Source of the DNA: an uncultured Verrucomicrobia subdivision 3 bacterium
Lineage (GTDB): Bacteria > Verrucomicrobiota > Verrucomicrobiia > Limisphaerales > UBA11358
Assembly: GCA_903944085.1 (NCBI GenBank)
Contig: CAJAQO010000004.1
Location: 1 to 34,075, forward strand
Length of the DNA stretch: 34,075 bases
Reading direction: 5' to 3'
The first letter of the stretch is position 1, and each line of letters begins with the position of its first letter. The notes under the pieces are model-generated. The model was not told the DNA's origin. It ran no database searches and saw nothing but the letters and a program-made list of their open reading frames with translations. Below, piece after piece: positions 24,492-33,817 of the stretch. Made by a program: the position numbers and the translations under genes.

Positions 24492-25289
24492 ATGGATTGG
24501 CCTTCACTTTTGCTCGCCAGTTTCGCGGTGCTGTTTATCGGCGTCGCGAAGGCGGGCTTTGGCGGCGGGCTGGGTATGTTGGTCACGCCGCTGTGCGTGC
24601 TGGCGTTCGGGCCAAAGACGGCCATCGGCATCCTGCTGCCGTTGCTGTGCGCGGGCGATGCTTTTTCGATTTACCATTACTGGCGACGATGGCGCGCGGA
24701 GAATTTGAAATATCTCCTGCCCGGCGTGGTGGCGGGCGTCGTGATCGGCGTGCAGCTCATCGGCCGTTTTTCGCCGCGCCAGCTCAACATTGCCATCGGC
24801 CTGATCGCAGTGCTGTTCGTGGGATTTCACTTCTTCAAGGACCGGCTCTTCCGGGCGGAAAAAGTGTTCACGCCAAATCACTGGGTCGGCGTGCCGTGCG
24901 GCGTCGGCATGGGCATCACCTCGACATTCGCCCACGGCGCGGGACCGGTGGCAACGATTTTCCTGATGCCACAGCGGCTCTCGCGGGAAATGTTCGTGGG
25001 CACGAGCGTCTTGCTATTCACGTTCGTGAACTGGATCAAGCTGCCGTTTTTTTGCGTGGATCGGTCGGTGCTGGACTGGCCGGTGTTTGCGGCGCACGCG
25101 TTGATCACGCCGGCCACGCTGCGGACGAGCGCAAAGTTTTTTCCGCTGGTGCCGTTCGGCGTCTGGCTGGGCGTGTGGCTCAACCGCCGTTTTTCCGAAG
25201 CGGTTTTCGTGCGGGTGATTTACGCAATCTTGCTGCTCACCGGCCTGCAACTCATTTTTAATTTCGATCTCACCGCGCCGTTCCGATGA
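24492..25289 (+). CDS. TauE/SafE-family membrane transporter
   Basis: This 265-residue integral membrane protein has about eight hydrophobic segments and the family's internal repeat. Repeat one opens FIGVAKAGFGGGLGMLVTPLCVLAFGPKTAIGILLPLLCAGD; repeat two has VGVPCGVGMGITSTFAHGAGPVATIFLMPQRLSREMFVGTSVLLF. Members are proposed exporters of sulfite, sulfoacetate or related anions; the substrate cannot be read from sequence. ATG 24492 opens directly into the first hydrophobic segment. It ends 22 bp from the convergent esterase gene and shows no sulfur-metabolism neighbours. Confidence 0.92.
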   Translation: MDWPSLLLASFAVLFIGVAKAGFGGGLGMLVTPLCVLAFGPKTAIGILLPLLCAGDAFSIYHYWRRWRAENLKYLLPGVVAGVVIGVQLIGRFSPRQLNIAIGLIAVLFVGFHFFKDRLFRAEKVFTPNHWVGVPCGVGMGITSTFAHGAGPVATIFLMPQRLSREMFVGTSVLLFTFVNWIKLPFFCVDRSVLDWPVFAAHALITPATLRTSAKFFPLVPFGVWLGVWLNRRFSEAVFVRVIYAILLLTGLQLIFNFDLTAPFR

Positions 25290-25311
25290 ACCGGCACCGC
25301 CATTAAAAAAC

Positions 25312-26235
25312 TCAGGATTTCTTGCGCGCCAGCCAACCTTGCGCTCGCAGCCATTCCTCCGCGCGTTTGGGCCAACTGGTGACCATCTTTTCCGTCGGGC
25401 GAAGACCGTAGCCATGGCCGCCATTTGGATACAGGTGCATTTCAACCGGCACCTTGGCGTTTTTCAAAGCGAGATAATAATACAGGCTGTTCTCGACATG
25501 AACTCCGTCGTCTTCAGCTTGCACCAAAAACGTCGGGGGCGTGTTGGTCGTCACTTTCAGTTCCGGCGCGAGCGTATTGTTCTGATCCTTGAGCACCAGG
25601 TAGGCGGGATAAATCGGCAGGGAAAAATCCGGGCGGCAACTGACCGCGTCGGCGGCATCCACCGGCGCATAAACGCGCGGTTCAAACTGGTTGCTCAAGC
25701 GCGCCGTGAGATGTCCGCCGGCGGAAAAACCGAGGACGCCGATGCGCTGCGGATCAAGCTTCCAATCCTGCGCATGGAACCGGACCAGACCCAGCGCGCG
25801 TTGTGCGTCTTGCAGCGGCAGAAGATGCTGGTGATCATCCGGACGAGTTGGCACGCGGTATTTCAGCAGCACACCGGTGACGCCGATGGAATTTAGCCAC
25901 GCGCAGATTTCCGTGCCTTCGAGATCCCACGCCAAAATTCCATAGCCGCCGCCCGGACAAACCAGCACCGCCGTGCCGTTGGCTTTTGCTTTCGGTGGAC
26001 GATACACGGTGATGGTCGGCGTGCTGACATTGGTCAAGCGGATCACCGGTTTGCCGGCCACCAAACCTTCGTTGGGTTTGGAAACGTCATGCTCCGCGCC
26101 GAGTTGCCCTTTTTCGTCCGGCACCGCGTTTGGCCAAAGGGGAATCGGTTCGGAAATCTTCGGAACGGCCGCAAAGACACTGGAGCCAAACATCATCAGA
26201 CACGAAAGCCCGCAGGCGAAAAATGTTGTGTGCAT
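25312..26235 (-). CDS. Exported alpha/beta-hydrolase, esterase/lipase type
   Basis: This 307-residue serine hydrolase has a signal peptide (residues 1 to about 23, ending VFAA). The oxyanion-hole phrase CPGGGY is at 93-98, the nucleophile S171 is in GFSAGG, the acid is in QAEDDGVHVENS (D242 or D243), and the histidine H274 is in NGGHGYG. This is the BD-FAE/acetyl-xylan-esterase-like group, often removing acetyl or feruloyl groups from plant polysaccharides; the exact substrate is inference. It is divergent from the propeller sensor kinase across 177 bp, so that sensor could control it. ATG 26235 is used. Confidence 0.9.
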   Translation of the reverse strand: MHTTFFACGLSCLMMFGSSVFAAVPKISEPIPLWPNAVPDEKGQLGAEHDVSKPNEGLVAGKPVIRLTNVSTPTITVYRPPKAKANGTAVLVCPGGGYGILAWDLEGTEICAWLNSIGVTGVLLKYRVPTRPDDHQHLLPLQDAQRALGLVRFHAQDWKLDPQRIGVLGFSAGGHLTARLSNQFEPRVYAPVDAADAVSCRPDFSLPIYPAYLVLKDQNNTLAPELKVTTNTPPTFLVQAEDDGVHVENSLYYYLALKNAKVPVEMHLYPNGGHGYGLRPTEKMVTSWPKRAEEWLRAQGWLARKKS

Positions 26236-26412
26236 GGCGCGATGAAACCCGAAATTGGTCTCGCGCGCAAAGAGAAATGATTGACAAATTGAAGGTTAGG
26301 AACGTGATTGAGAATCCCGGCGCAATCTTTGACCGCGTTAATAATCTCGACGGCGCAAGTTTTTTACGTCTAAACTAACGACCATTTTCATCAGTGTTTC
26401 AATTCACGACTC

Positions 26413-29400
26413 ATGAGCAAAAAGCAGACAGCCGGCGGCGCTGGTAAATCTCGCAGTTGCCGGCTGCGGTTTCGCCTCCGACGACTCGCGGTGATCGGTG
26501 TCGCACTGCTTATTCTGGCCGGCACGGGTCAAGGTTGGGGAAAGAATTCCGACTTTTTGATTGAAACCTGGCAGGATCATGAAGGCATTCCGGAAAGCTC
26601 CGTGCTGGCCATCGCGCAAACCCCGGACGGCTATCTGTGGGTGGGTTCGTCCGGCGGATTGCTGCGATTCAACGGCGTCAATTTCACCAAGGCCGACCAG
26701 TTTTGCGATTTGAACCGGTTGATGGGCATCGTCGCTTTTCTTCATACTGATCATTCTGGTCGCTTGTGGGCCGGCTCGGAATCCGGACTCGCGCTTTATG
26801 ACCGGGGCGACTGGCGGCGCATTCAGGGCACGAATTATTCCTTCCGTTCCGTGGCCGAAGATCTCAACGGCCGCGTCCTGCTTGGCGGCTCGCTCGGCCA
26901 GCTCTACACCGTCAAGGACGATCAAGTGGAACTTTTTCAGCCGCCCGCCGGGCTGAAACCAAGCGGCGTGTTTTGCGTCACCGACGCCAAAGACGGACAT
27001 GTCTGGCTGGCGAACCGCGGCTTCATTGGCCGGCTGAACAGCAGCGGCTGGATGCGGGTGGAACCAACCAACTCCATCGCCAAGTCGCTGCTCGCCGCGC
27101 CGGCCCAAGCGGGCGGCCTCTGGGTTTATTTGCCGGGCGAACTCCGACATTATCAGGCCAACGGCAGCATTGACCATTTCCCCGCGCCAGATTTTGACCA
27201 ACCGCGCGAGTTGATGGAAGACCGGTCGGGAACCATTTGGATCGCCTCCGTTTCCAGCGGCTTGGCGCATTTCCGGCCCGGCGGACGCGCCTACTCGATC
27301 ACCACGGCCACGGGACTGGCGCATATCGCCGTCCGCTGCGTCATGCAAGACGCGGAAGATAACATCTGGGCCGGCGGCAGCCTTTGCGGCCTGAACCGCT
27401 TGAAACCGAAACAATTTGTCACTCTCGGCATGGATGACGGCTTGCCGGACAACATCGTGCGCACGGTGGCGGAAATTGCGCCCGATCAAATCCTCGTCGG
27501 CACGCACGGCGGCGGCATCGCACGAATCCAGCAAGGCCAGGTCGAAGCCGCATCGGATGCGCGCAGCCAATATGTCTGGAGCCTGCTGCCGGATCGGACG
27601 GGCCGGCTTTGGACCGGCACTTATGGCGACGGACTCTTCGTTCAAGAAAATGGCGAGGGCGTCAAAAGTCCGTTCCCGCTGCCACCGGCGTTAGGAAATA
27701 CCGTTGTGTGTCTGCTGGAAGATGTTCGCGGTCGTATCTGGGTGGGCACTTCCATCGGCCTCGGTGTGATCGCGGGCCACACGTTGCTCGCCTGTTTCAC
27801 CAATTCGCCCATCGCTAACTTCGCCATCACCGGCCTCGCGGAAGATGCCAAGTCCGACACTATTTGGATCGGCACCTATGCCCACGGCGTGTTCCGCTTA
27901 AACGTCAACAATTTTACCAACATTACCGAGTTGCCCGGACTGCCGGGGAAACGGGTATGCTCGCTCACGATGGATCACCAAGGTTATCTCTGGGTTGGTC
28001 TTTACGAGCATGGCCTGGTCGGTTTCCACGATGGCAAAACAACCCTTATCGGTTCCGCGCAAGGTCTGCCTTCCGACACCGTCGGCGCGATCCTTGATGA
28101 TGGTCGCGGCTCGTTCTGGCTGGGCACCACGCATGGCATTCTCCGGGTCGCGCAGGATGAATTGCACCGCGTGGCGCAACACACGACCGAACGCGCGGCC
28201 TTCAATGTGTTCAATACTTTTGACGGCCTTGGTTCCGAATATTGCACCGAAGGCTATCAGCCCTGCGCGCTGCGGGATGCCGCCGGCCAACTGTGGTTCG
28301 CCACCGAGCGCGGAGTCGTGAGCGTGGACCCGGCCCGGCTGCGCCTCAACACCAATCCGCCGCCGGTGCTCGTGGAGCATGTTCGTTTCACCGACCGCGC
28401 CGACTCCAACCATGTTTGTCTGCCGCCGGTCGCCGGCTCGCTGGTGATCCCCGCCGGCAGCCGCGAGTTGGAATTTGATCTTGCCGCCTTGAGTTACACC
28501 GCGCCGGAAAAGGTCAGTTTCGCCTACCGGCTTGCGGGAGTTGCGCCGAATTGGATCAGCCTGGGCAACCATCGCGAACTGCATTTTCGCGAACTGCCGC
28601 CCGGCAGTTACGTGCTGCAAATCAAAGCCGCCAACAATGACGGCGTTTGGAATGAGGCGGGCACGGCGCTGGCCTTCACCCTCCAGCCGTTCCTCTGGCA
28701 AACGCTTTGGTTCCGGCTCTTCACCCTGCTGGCGGTGGCGGGCGGCGGCGCCTTCGCCGTCTGGCGGGTGACGCGCAATCAGTTTCAACGCCGGCTGGAA
28801 CAGTTGCAACAGCAGCGCCGGCTGGAACATGAACGCGCGCGGCTGGCCACGGTCATGGAAACGACCAGCGACTTCGTGGTGTTCGCGGATCATCAGGGCG
28901 GCGTGCTGCATATCAACCTGGCCGGACGCAAATTGATCGGCCTCAGTTCCGACGCCGACTGCCATACGCTCAAGCTGGCGGAGTTGCAGCCGCCTTGGGC
29001 CGCCGAACTGGTCGCCAAGGAAGGCATTCCTGCCGCCCGGTTGCACGGCACCTGGGAAGGTGAGACCGCCCTGCGCCATCGTGACGGCCATGAGATTCCG
29101 GTTTCCCAAGTCATCATCGTCCATCGGGATTCGGCGGAGGGCGACACGTTTCTGTCCACCATCGCGCGCGATATCACCGGCCGCAAACACGCGGAAGCGG
29201 AATTGCAGCGGCGTGAGAAATATTTCCGCTCGCTCATCGAACATGCGTCCGACAGCATCACGGTGGTGAACGAACAAGCCGTGGTTTCCTACCAAAGTTC
29301 CTCTGGCGAGCGCATTCTGGGTTATCCGGCCGAAGCGATGCTGGGGCGCGGCTTGCTTGATCTCGCCCACCCGGATGATTTGCCCAAAGCGCAAGTCGCG

Positions 29401-30723
29401 CTGAAACAATGCGCGGCCCACCTCAACACTCCCACCACGTTGACCGCCCGCCTGCGCCACAAGAACGGTTCATGGCGCACGGTGGAAGCCGTGGGCACCT
29501 GCATTCTGAATGACGCCGGGGAAAAGGAAATTATTCTGAACTCCCGCGACCTCACGGATAATTTGCAACTGGAGGAGCAATTCCGGCAGGCGCAAAAAAT
29601 GGAGGCGGTGGGGCGGCTTTCCGGCGGCGTGGCCCACGACTTCAACAACATCCTCACCGTGATTCAAGGCAACGTGGGCCTGCTCCAGGAAAGCACCACG
29701 CTGCTGCCGCTGGAGCGCGAATCGCTCGCCGACATTCGCGACGGGGCCGAACGCGCCGCCGCCCTCACCCGGCAATTGCTCGCCTTCAGCCGCCGCCAAG
29801 CCATGCAGCCCGCCGACTTGGATCTGAACGCCGTGGTGGCCAACATGACGCGCATGATCAAGCGCATCGTGGGCGAAGACATCCTGATCACGCTGAATTA
29901 CGCCCCGCTGCCGCTCTTCGTCCGCGCCGACGCGGGCATGATGGAGCAAATCTTTTTGAACCTGGTGGTCAACGCGCGCGACGCCATGCCCGGCGGCGGC
30001 CGCGTGGTCATTGAAACCAGCACCGTGGCATTGGACGAACCCGCCGCCGCCGCCGTGCCGGGCGCACGCCCCGGCGCGTTCGTCTGCTTCAGCGTGAGCG
30101 ACACCGGCTGCGGCATTCCCGCCGCAGTATTGCCCCGTATTTTTGAACCCTTCTTCACCACGAAAGACGTGGGCAAAGGCACCGGCTTGGGATTGGCCAC
30201 CGTTTACGGCATCGTCCAGCAACACCAAGGCTGGGTGACGGTTGCCAGCGAAATCGGCCGGGGCACCAACTTCCGCATTTACCTGCCCCGCCTCGCGGGC
30301 ACCGAAATTTCCTCCGCCCGGCGGCCGCCCGGCGGCAGCATCCAGGGCGGCGCGGAAATGATTCTGCTGGTCGAGGACGAACCAGCGCTGCGCTCACTCG
30401 CAAAAAAACTGCTGACGCAATTCGGCTACCGAGTGCTGGAAGCTGGCTCCGGCCCGAAAGCCCTCGAAATCTGGGCCGAACACCGCGATGAGATTGCGCT
30501 GCTGGTGACCGACTTGGTGATGCCTGATGGCATGAGCGGACGCGCGCTGGCGGAGCAACTGCTCGCGCTGGACCCGCACCTCAAAGTCATTTATACCAGC
30601 GGATACAGCGCGGAAATTGCCGGCCAGAATTTTCCGCTGCAAACCGGCGTGAATTTTTTGCCCAAGCCGTTCAACCCGCAGGCGCTGGCAGAGATCGTGC
30701 GCCGCGCGCTGGATGCCGCGTAA
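26413..30723 (+). CDS. Hybrid two-component sensor with regulator propeller, PAS, kinase and receiver
   Basis: This 1436-residue membrane protein has an N-terminal signal/anchor at about residues 25-43, then a periplasmic regulator-propeller region at about 48-640 with some 14 blades of the DxxGxLWxGTxxGL kind, consistent with two seven-bladed propellers. A Y_Y_Y domain follows at about 690-760 and a TM at about 766-788. The cytoplasmic part has two PAS domains (about 809-930, 933-1050), HisKA with H1075 in GVAHDFNN, an HATPase domain with DTGCGIP and GKGTGLGLATVYG (to about 1300), and a receiver at about 1315-1436 with D1367 in VTDLVMPDG and K in LPKPF. This resembles Bacteroidetes hybrid systems sensing polysaccharide fragments, but lacks their AraC output, so a separate regulator is needed. 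No clear Shine-Dalgarno precedes ATG 26413. Confidence 0.96.
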   Translation: MSKKQTAGGAGKSRSCRLRFRLRRLAVIGVALLILAGTGQGWGKNSDFLIETWQDHEGIPESSVLAIAQTPDGYLWVGSSGGLLRFNGVNFTKADQFCDLNRLMGIVAFLHTDHSGRLWAGSESGLALYDRGDWRRIQGTNYSFRSVAEDLNGRVLLGGSLGQLYTVKDDQVELFQPPAGLKPSGVFCVTDAKDGHVWLANRGFIGRLNSSGWMRVEPTNSIAKSLLAAPAQAGGLWVYLPGELRHYQANGSIDHFPAPDFDQPRELMEDRSGTIWIASVSSGLAHFRPGGRAYSITTATGLAHIAVRCVMQDAEDNIWAGGSLCGLNRLKPKQFVTLGMDDGLPDNIVRTVAEIAPDQILVGTHGGGIARIQQGQVEAASDARSQYVWSLLPDRTGRLWTGTYGDGLFVQENGEGVKSPFPLPPALGNTVVCLLEDVRGRIWVGTSIGLGVIAGHTLLACFTNSPIANFAITGLAEDAKSDTIWIGTYAHGVFRLNVNNFTNITELPGLPGKRVCSLTMDHQGYLWVGLYEHGLVGFHDGKTTLIGSAQGLPSDTVGAILDDGRGSFWLGTTHGILRVAQDELHRVAQHTTERAAFNVFNTFDGLGSEYCTEGYQPCALRDAAGQLWFATERGVVSVDPARLRLNTNPPPVLVEHVRFTDRADSNHVCLPPVAGSLVIPAGSRELEFDLAALSYTAPEKVSFAYRLAGVAPNWISLGNHRELHFRELPPGSYVLQIKAANNDGVWNEAGTALAFTLQPFLWQTLWFRLFTLLAVAGGGAFAVWRVTRNQFQRRLEQLQQQRRLEHERARLATVMETTSDFVVFADHQGGVLHINLAGRKLIGLSSDADCHTLKLAELQPPWAAELVAKEGIPAARLHGTWEGETALRHRDGHEIPVSQVIIVHRDSAEGDTFLSTIARDITGRKHAEAELQRREKYFRSLIEHASDSITVVNEQAVVSYQSSSGERILGYPAEAMLGRGLLDLAHPDDLPKAQVALKQCAAHLNTPTTLTARLRHKNGSWRTVEAVGTCILNDAGEKEIILNSRDLTDNLQLEEQFRQAQKMEAVGRLSGGVAHDFNNILTVIQGNVGLLQESTTLLPLERESLADIRDGAERAAALTRQLLAFSRRQAMQPADLDLNAVVANMTRMIKRIVGEDILITLNYAPLPLFVRADAGMMEQIFLNLVVNARDAMPGGGRVVIETSTVALDEPAAAAVPGARPGAFVCFSVSDTGCGIPAAVLPRIFEPFFTTKDVGKGTGLGLATVYGIVQQHQGWVTVASEIGRGTNFRIYLPRLAGTEISSARRPPGGSIQGGAEMILLVEDEPALRSLAKKLLTQFGYRVLEAGSGPKALEIWAEHRDEIALLVTDLVMPDGMSGRALAEQLLALDPHLKVIYTSGYSAEIAGQNFPLQTGVNFLPKPFNPQALAEIVRRALDAA

Positions 30724-30873
30724 CGGGAGCTTTTTTCCGAATGGCGGATTTGCGCCACAATCCCGGCGCACCAAACCGCGCTGGACACTGGACAATCCGC
30801 CGCCTACGGTGTGTCCAAGAAATCGGACGGCTGGCAGGCCCGCCGTCCATTATTCGCCAAGCCTTCGCGCGTC

Positions 30874-31119
30874 ATGAAAAATATGCGAGTATCATTGATG
30901 GCATTTTGGGCGGCTGCCAGCGTGTGCCTTTTCTCTGGCTGCGCCACGCCCAGCCAAAATTCATCCGCAGCCACGAATGCCCCGATCAGTTTCGAAAAAA
31001 AGCCGCCAGCGCCCACCGAAGATATGACGGCCATTGAAAAAACCGGCTATTATCTCGGTTGGTTTTCGTTGGCTCTGCTTTACGATTGGGCCGGCAGCGC
31101 CCCGTCATTCTCACCTTAG
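30874..31119 (+). CDS. Small putative lipoprotein
   Basis: This 81-residue protein starts at ATG 30874. It has a basic start, a hydrophobic core, then the lipobox LFSGC with the lipidated cysteine at C23. The mature part has a Ser/Ala/Asn linker and a C-terminal half with GYYLGWFSLALLYDWAGSAPSFSP that could be a short membrane or surface helix. No family is recognised. It lies 150 bp downstream of the hybrid kinase on the same strand. Confidence 0.7.
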   Translation: MKNMRVSLMAFWAAASVCLFSGCATPSQNSSAATNAPISFEKKPPAPTEDMTAIEKTGYYLGWFSLALLYDWAGSAPSFSP

Positions 31120-31243
31120 GCGAGCGCCTTAACCGGGCGCTGCGACCGGTCGCCAAAAAACAGTCGCCACACTTCTGTTCACCGCCACTGGAGCTGGCAC
31201 GGATTTCGCTGGTGTTCGGGCGGCGACAATTTATTTTTGCAGC

Positions 31244-31912
31244 ATGGTTGCAGCCGTCATTCAAAAAACAACTCCGTGGTGGCAGCATTTCGCGTTCAAC
31301 TGGTTTGACGTGGCGCTGATCCTCGCGCTCGCGCTCGGCTTTTGGCGCGGCCGCAAGCGGGGCATGACCAAGGAACTGCTGTCGTCCACACAATGGCTGG
31401 CGGTGCTGCTCGGCGCGGGCTTCGGCCACGTGTTCGTGGCCGACTGGCTCACGCAGCAAGGGCTGATCAAATATTGCTTCGGAAATAATTTCAAGGAACG
31501 CACGGCGGCGCTGATCTCCGGCTATGTGCTCATTCTGCTGGCCATCAGCATCGTGTTCACCGGGCTGAAACGAAAGCTGAACCCCAAGCTGGAAGGCAGC
31601 AGTTTTTTTGGCGGAAATGAATACTATTGGGGCGTGGTCGCCGGGCTGATCCGTTACATCTGCATGGTTTTGGTGGTGCTGGCATTACTGAATGCGCCGG
31701 TCTATACGCTGGCGGACATCGCGGCCCAGAAAGCCTACAACAACCGGGTTTATGGCGGCGGGCTGGCGGGCTACAGCGGCGATTTTCTGCCCAGCGTGAA
31801 CGACATTCAGGACAACGTGTTCAAGCAGTCGCTCATCGGGCCGTTCATCAAAGAGAACCTGTCCATGCTGCTCATCAACACGACACCGACGGCTCCGGTC
31901 AGGAGACACTGA
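31244..31912 (+). CDS. CvpA-like membrane protein
   Basis: This 222-residue protein has four hydrophobic segments. The first carries the CvpA-like opening FNWFDVALILALALGFWRGRKRGMTKEL; the others lie near 47-60, 85-105 and 128-147, after ISGYVLILLAISIVF and the GVVAGLIRYICMVLVVLALL stretch. CvpA-type proteins are linked to colicin V production and stress in other bacteria; the molecular role is unknown. ATG 31244 is used. It ends 12 bp before dnaG, so the two are probably co-transcribed. Confidence 0.78.
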   Translation: MVAAVIQKTTPWWQHFAFNWFDVALILALALGFWRGRKRGMTKELLSSTQWLAVLLGAGFGHVFVADWLTQQGLIKYCFGNNFKERTAALISGYVLILLAISIVFTGLKRKLNPKLEGSSFFGGNEYYWGVVAGLIRYICMVLVVLALLNAPVYTLADIAAQKAYNNRVYGGGLAGYSGDFLPSVNDIQDNVFKQSLIGPFIKENLSMLLINTTPTAPVRRH

Positions 31913-31924
31913 ACGCATCGCAGC

Positions 31925-33802
31925 ATGGCCGGCTTCCTTTCTCCCGCCACGCGCGAACAGATTCGCGCGGCCAGCGACATCGTGGACGTCATCGGCTCCT
32001 ATCTGCCGCTGAAACGCGCCGGCGCCAATTTCACGGCGCTCTGTCCGTTCCACAAAGAAAAATCACCCAGCTTCAACGTCAATCCGCAGAAGCAAATCTT
32101 TCACTGCTTTGGCTGCCACGTGGGCGGCGACGTGTTCACGTTCGTCGAGAAATATGAAAACATCGGTTTCATGGACGCCGTGCGCCGGCTGGCCGAGCGC
32201 GCGAAAATTCCGCTGGAATTTGAAAACACACCCGGCGCGCAGGAGTCGCGGCACATCAAAGAACAGTTGCTCGACATCCACGACCAGCTTGCGACGCGCT
32301 GGCAGAATTGTCTCGCCAACGAAGCCGCCGGCCAGCTCGCGCGCGATTATCTCGCCCAGCGCGGCGTGTCGGCGGACGCGATAAAATTATTTCGCATCGG
32401 GGCCGCGCCGGAAAGCTGGGACGACACGGTGAATTGGGCGCGCAGCAAAAAATTTGATCTCGCCACCGTCGAAAAGGCCGGGCTGATTATCGGCAAAGAA
32501 CTGGACGTGCCGCCCACCGCCAGCAGCGACGACGAAAGTTCAAAATCCGCAATCCGCAATCCGCAATCCGCAGTTCGCTACTACGACCGTTTTCGCGGGC
32601 GGCTGATGTTTCCTATTTGCAACGAGCAAGGCCGCGTGATCGGCTTCAGCGGCCGCGTTTTGACCGGCGACGAAAAAACGGCGAAATATGTCAACTCGCC
32701 GGAGACGCCGATTTTCACCAAGAGCAAAATTTTCTTCGGCCTCGACAAATCCAAGCGCGCGATTCTCGACGCCGGTTTTGCCATCATCTGCGAAGGTCAG
32801 CTTGATTTGATCGCGTGCTTCATGAACAGCGTGCAGAATATCGTCGCGCCGCAAGGCACGGCGTTCACCGAGCAGCACGCGCGGATGCTCAAACGCTACG
32901 CCGACGAAGTGGTGCTGTGCTTTGATTCCGACAACGCCGGCCAAACGGCGACCGTGCGCGCGCTCGATCATCTGCTCGCCGCCGGCTTCGCGGTGCGCGT
33001 GGCCGTGGTGCCCGCACCGCACGATCCGGACAGCTTCATCAAAGCCAATGGCGGCGCGGCGTTTAATGAAGTCATCAAAAATGCCGAGGGATTTTTTGAT
33101 TACTTTTTGAACCGACTTTGCGCCACGAATGAAATCACCAGCGACAAAGGCCGCCTGGCGATTTTGCGCGCGATGGCCGAGGCGGTCCACAAGACTGGGA
33201 ACGGCGTTTTGATTGACACCTACGCGCAAAAAACCGCGCTGCGGCTGGGCGTGGCCACGGAAGCGGTGCGCGCCGAGTTCAGAAAAATTCCCGCGCCCAG
33301 CGCCACAAAGCGCGAAGACGAAGAGGAATCTTTTGAATCCGCCGAGCCGGTGGCGGAAATCGCCCCGCCTTCGCCTATCGAATTGCATCTGCTCAAATTG
33401 CTGTTCCTGCACGATGAACTGGTGGCCACCGCCGCGATGAATCTGGATGCGAACTGGATTCTGCATCCGCATGTTCGACAGCTTGTGGATTTGCGGCTCG
33501 CCGCGCAGGAGCACGAGACCTGGCACAGCCTCGCCGAGTTTCTTGACAGTTGCGAATCGGCGGAACAGCGCAGCCTCATCACCGAGGCCGCCGCCGCCGA
33601 CCGGAAAATTCCCAACCCCGAAACGCAGCTCGCCGACATGACGCTGAAACTACGCAACCAGTTTCTTGACCGGCAGATTGGCGCGCTCACGCAAAAGGCC
33701 AGCCAGCCGGAAATCGGCGAGGCGGAAAGAAACGCGGCCTTGATGGCGCGGGAAAAATTGCGGGCGCAAAAACGCGCGCCGCTCGGGCCGTTGGAAAAAT
33801 AG
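31925..33802 (+). CDS. dnaG: DNA primase
   Basis: This 625-residue primase makes RNA primers for replication. The N-terminal zinc site is C40, H43, C61, C64 (CPFH...CFGC). The RNA-polymerase part has YYDRFRGRLMFPI and VIGFSGRVL; the TOPRIM acidic residues are E290 in CEGQLD and D334/D336 in FDSDNAG. The C-terminal helicase-binding region (about 440-625) is divergent, as usual. An insert of about 18 residues sits just before YYDRFR, and part of it is encoded by four perfect AATCCGC heptamers. E. coli DnaG has a short loop here. ATG 31925 is 12 bp after the CvpA-like gene. Confidence 0.97.
   Translation: MAGFLSPATREQIRAASDIVDVIGSYLPLKRAGANFTALCPFHKEKSPSFNVNPQKQIFHCFGCHVGGDVFTFVEKYENIGFMDAVRRLAERAKIPLEFENTPGAQESRHIKEQLLDIHDQLATRWQNCLANEAAGQLARDYLAQRGVSADAIKLFRIGAAPESWDDTVNWARSKKFDLATVEKAGLIIGKELDVPPTASSDDESSKSAIRNPQSAVRYYDRFRGRLMFPICNEQGRVIGFSGRVLTGDEKTAKYVNSPETPIFTKSKIFFGLDKSKRAILDAGFAIICEGQLDLIACFMNSVQNIVAPQGTAFTEQHARMLKRYADEVVLCFDSDNAGQTATVRALDHLLAAGFAVRVAVVPAPHDPDSFIKANGGAAFNEVIKNAEGFFDYFLNRLCATNEITSDKGRLAILRAMAEAVHKTGNGVLIDTYAQKTALRLGVATEAVRAEFRKIPAPSATKREDEEESFESAEPVAEIAPPSPIELHLLKLLFLHDELVATAAMNLDANWILHPHVRQLVDLRLAAQEHETWHSLAEFLDSCESAEQRSLITEAAAADRKIPNPETQLADMTLKLRNQFLDRQIGALTQKASQPEIGEAERNAALMAREKLRAQKRAPLGPLEK
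32544..32571 (+). repeat. Four tandem AATCCGC heptamers inside dnaG
   Basis: Four perfect 7-bp copies, with a degenerate fifth (AGTTCGC), code for SAIRNPQSAV at about residues 206-216. The unit length is not a multiple of three, so gain or loss of one copy would shift the frame of an essential gene. Confidence 0.93.
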
Positions 33803-33817
33803 ACCGGCCGGCGGATC

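Noticed and set aside
27898-29460. Minus-strand open frame of 520 codons opposite the hybrid kinase
   Set aside because: Antisense shadow of a clear propeller and PAS coding region.
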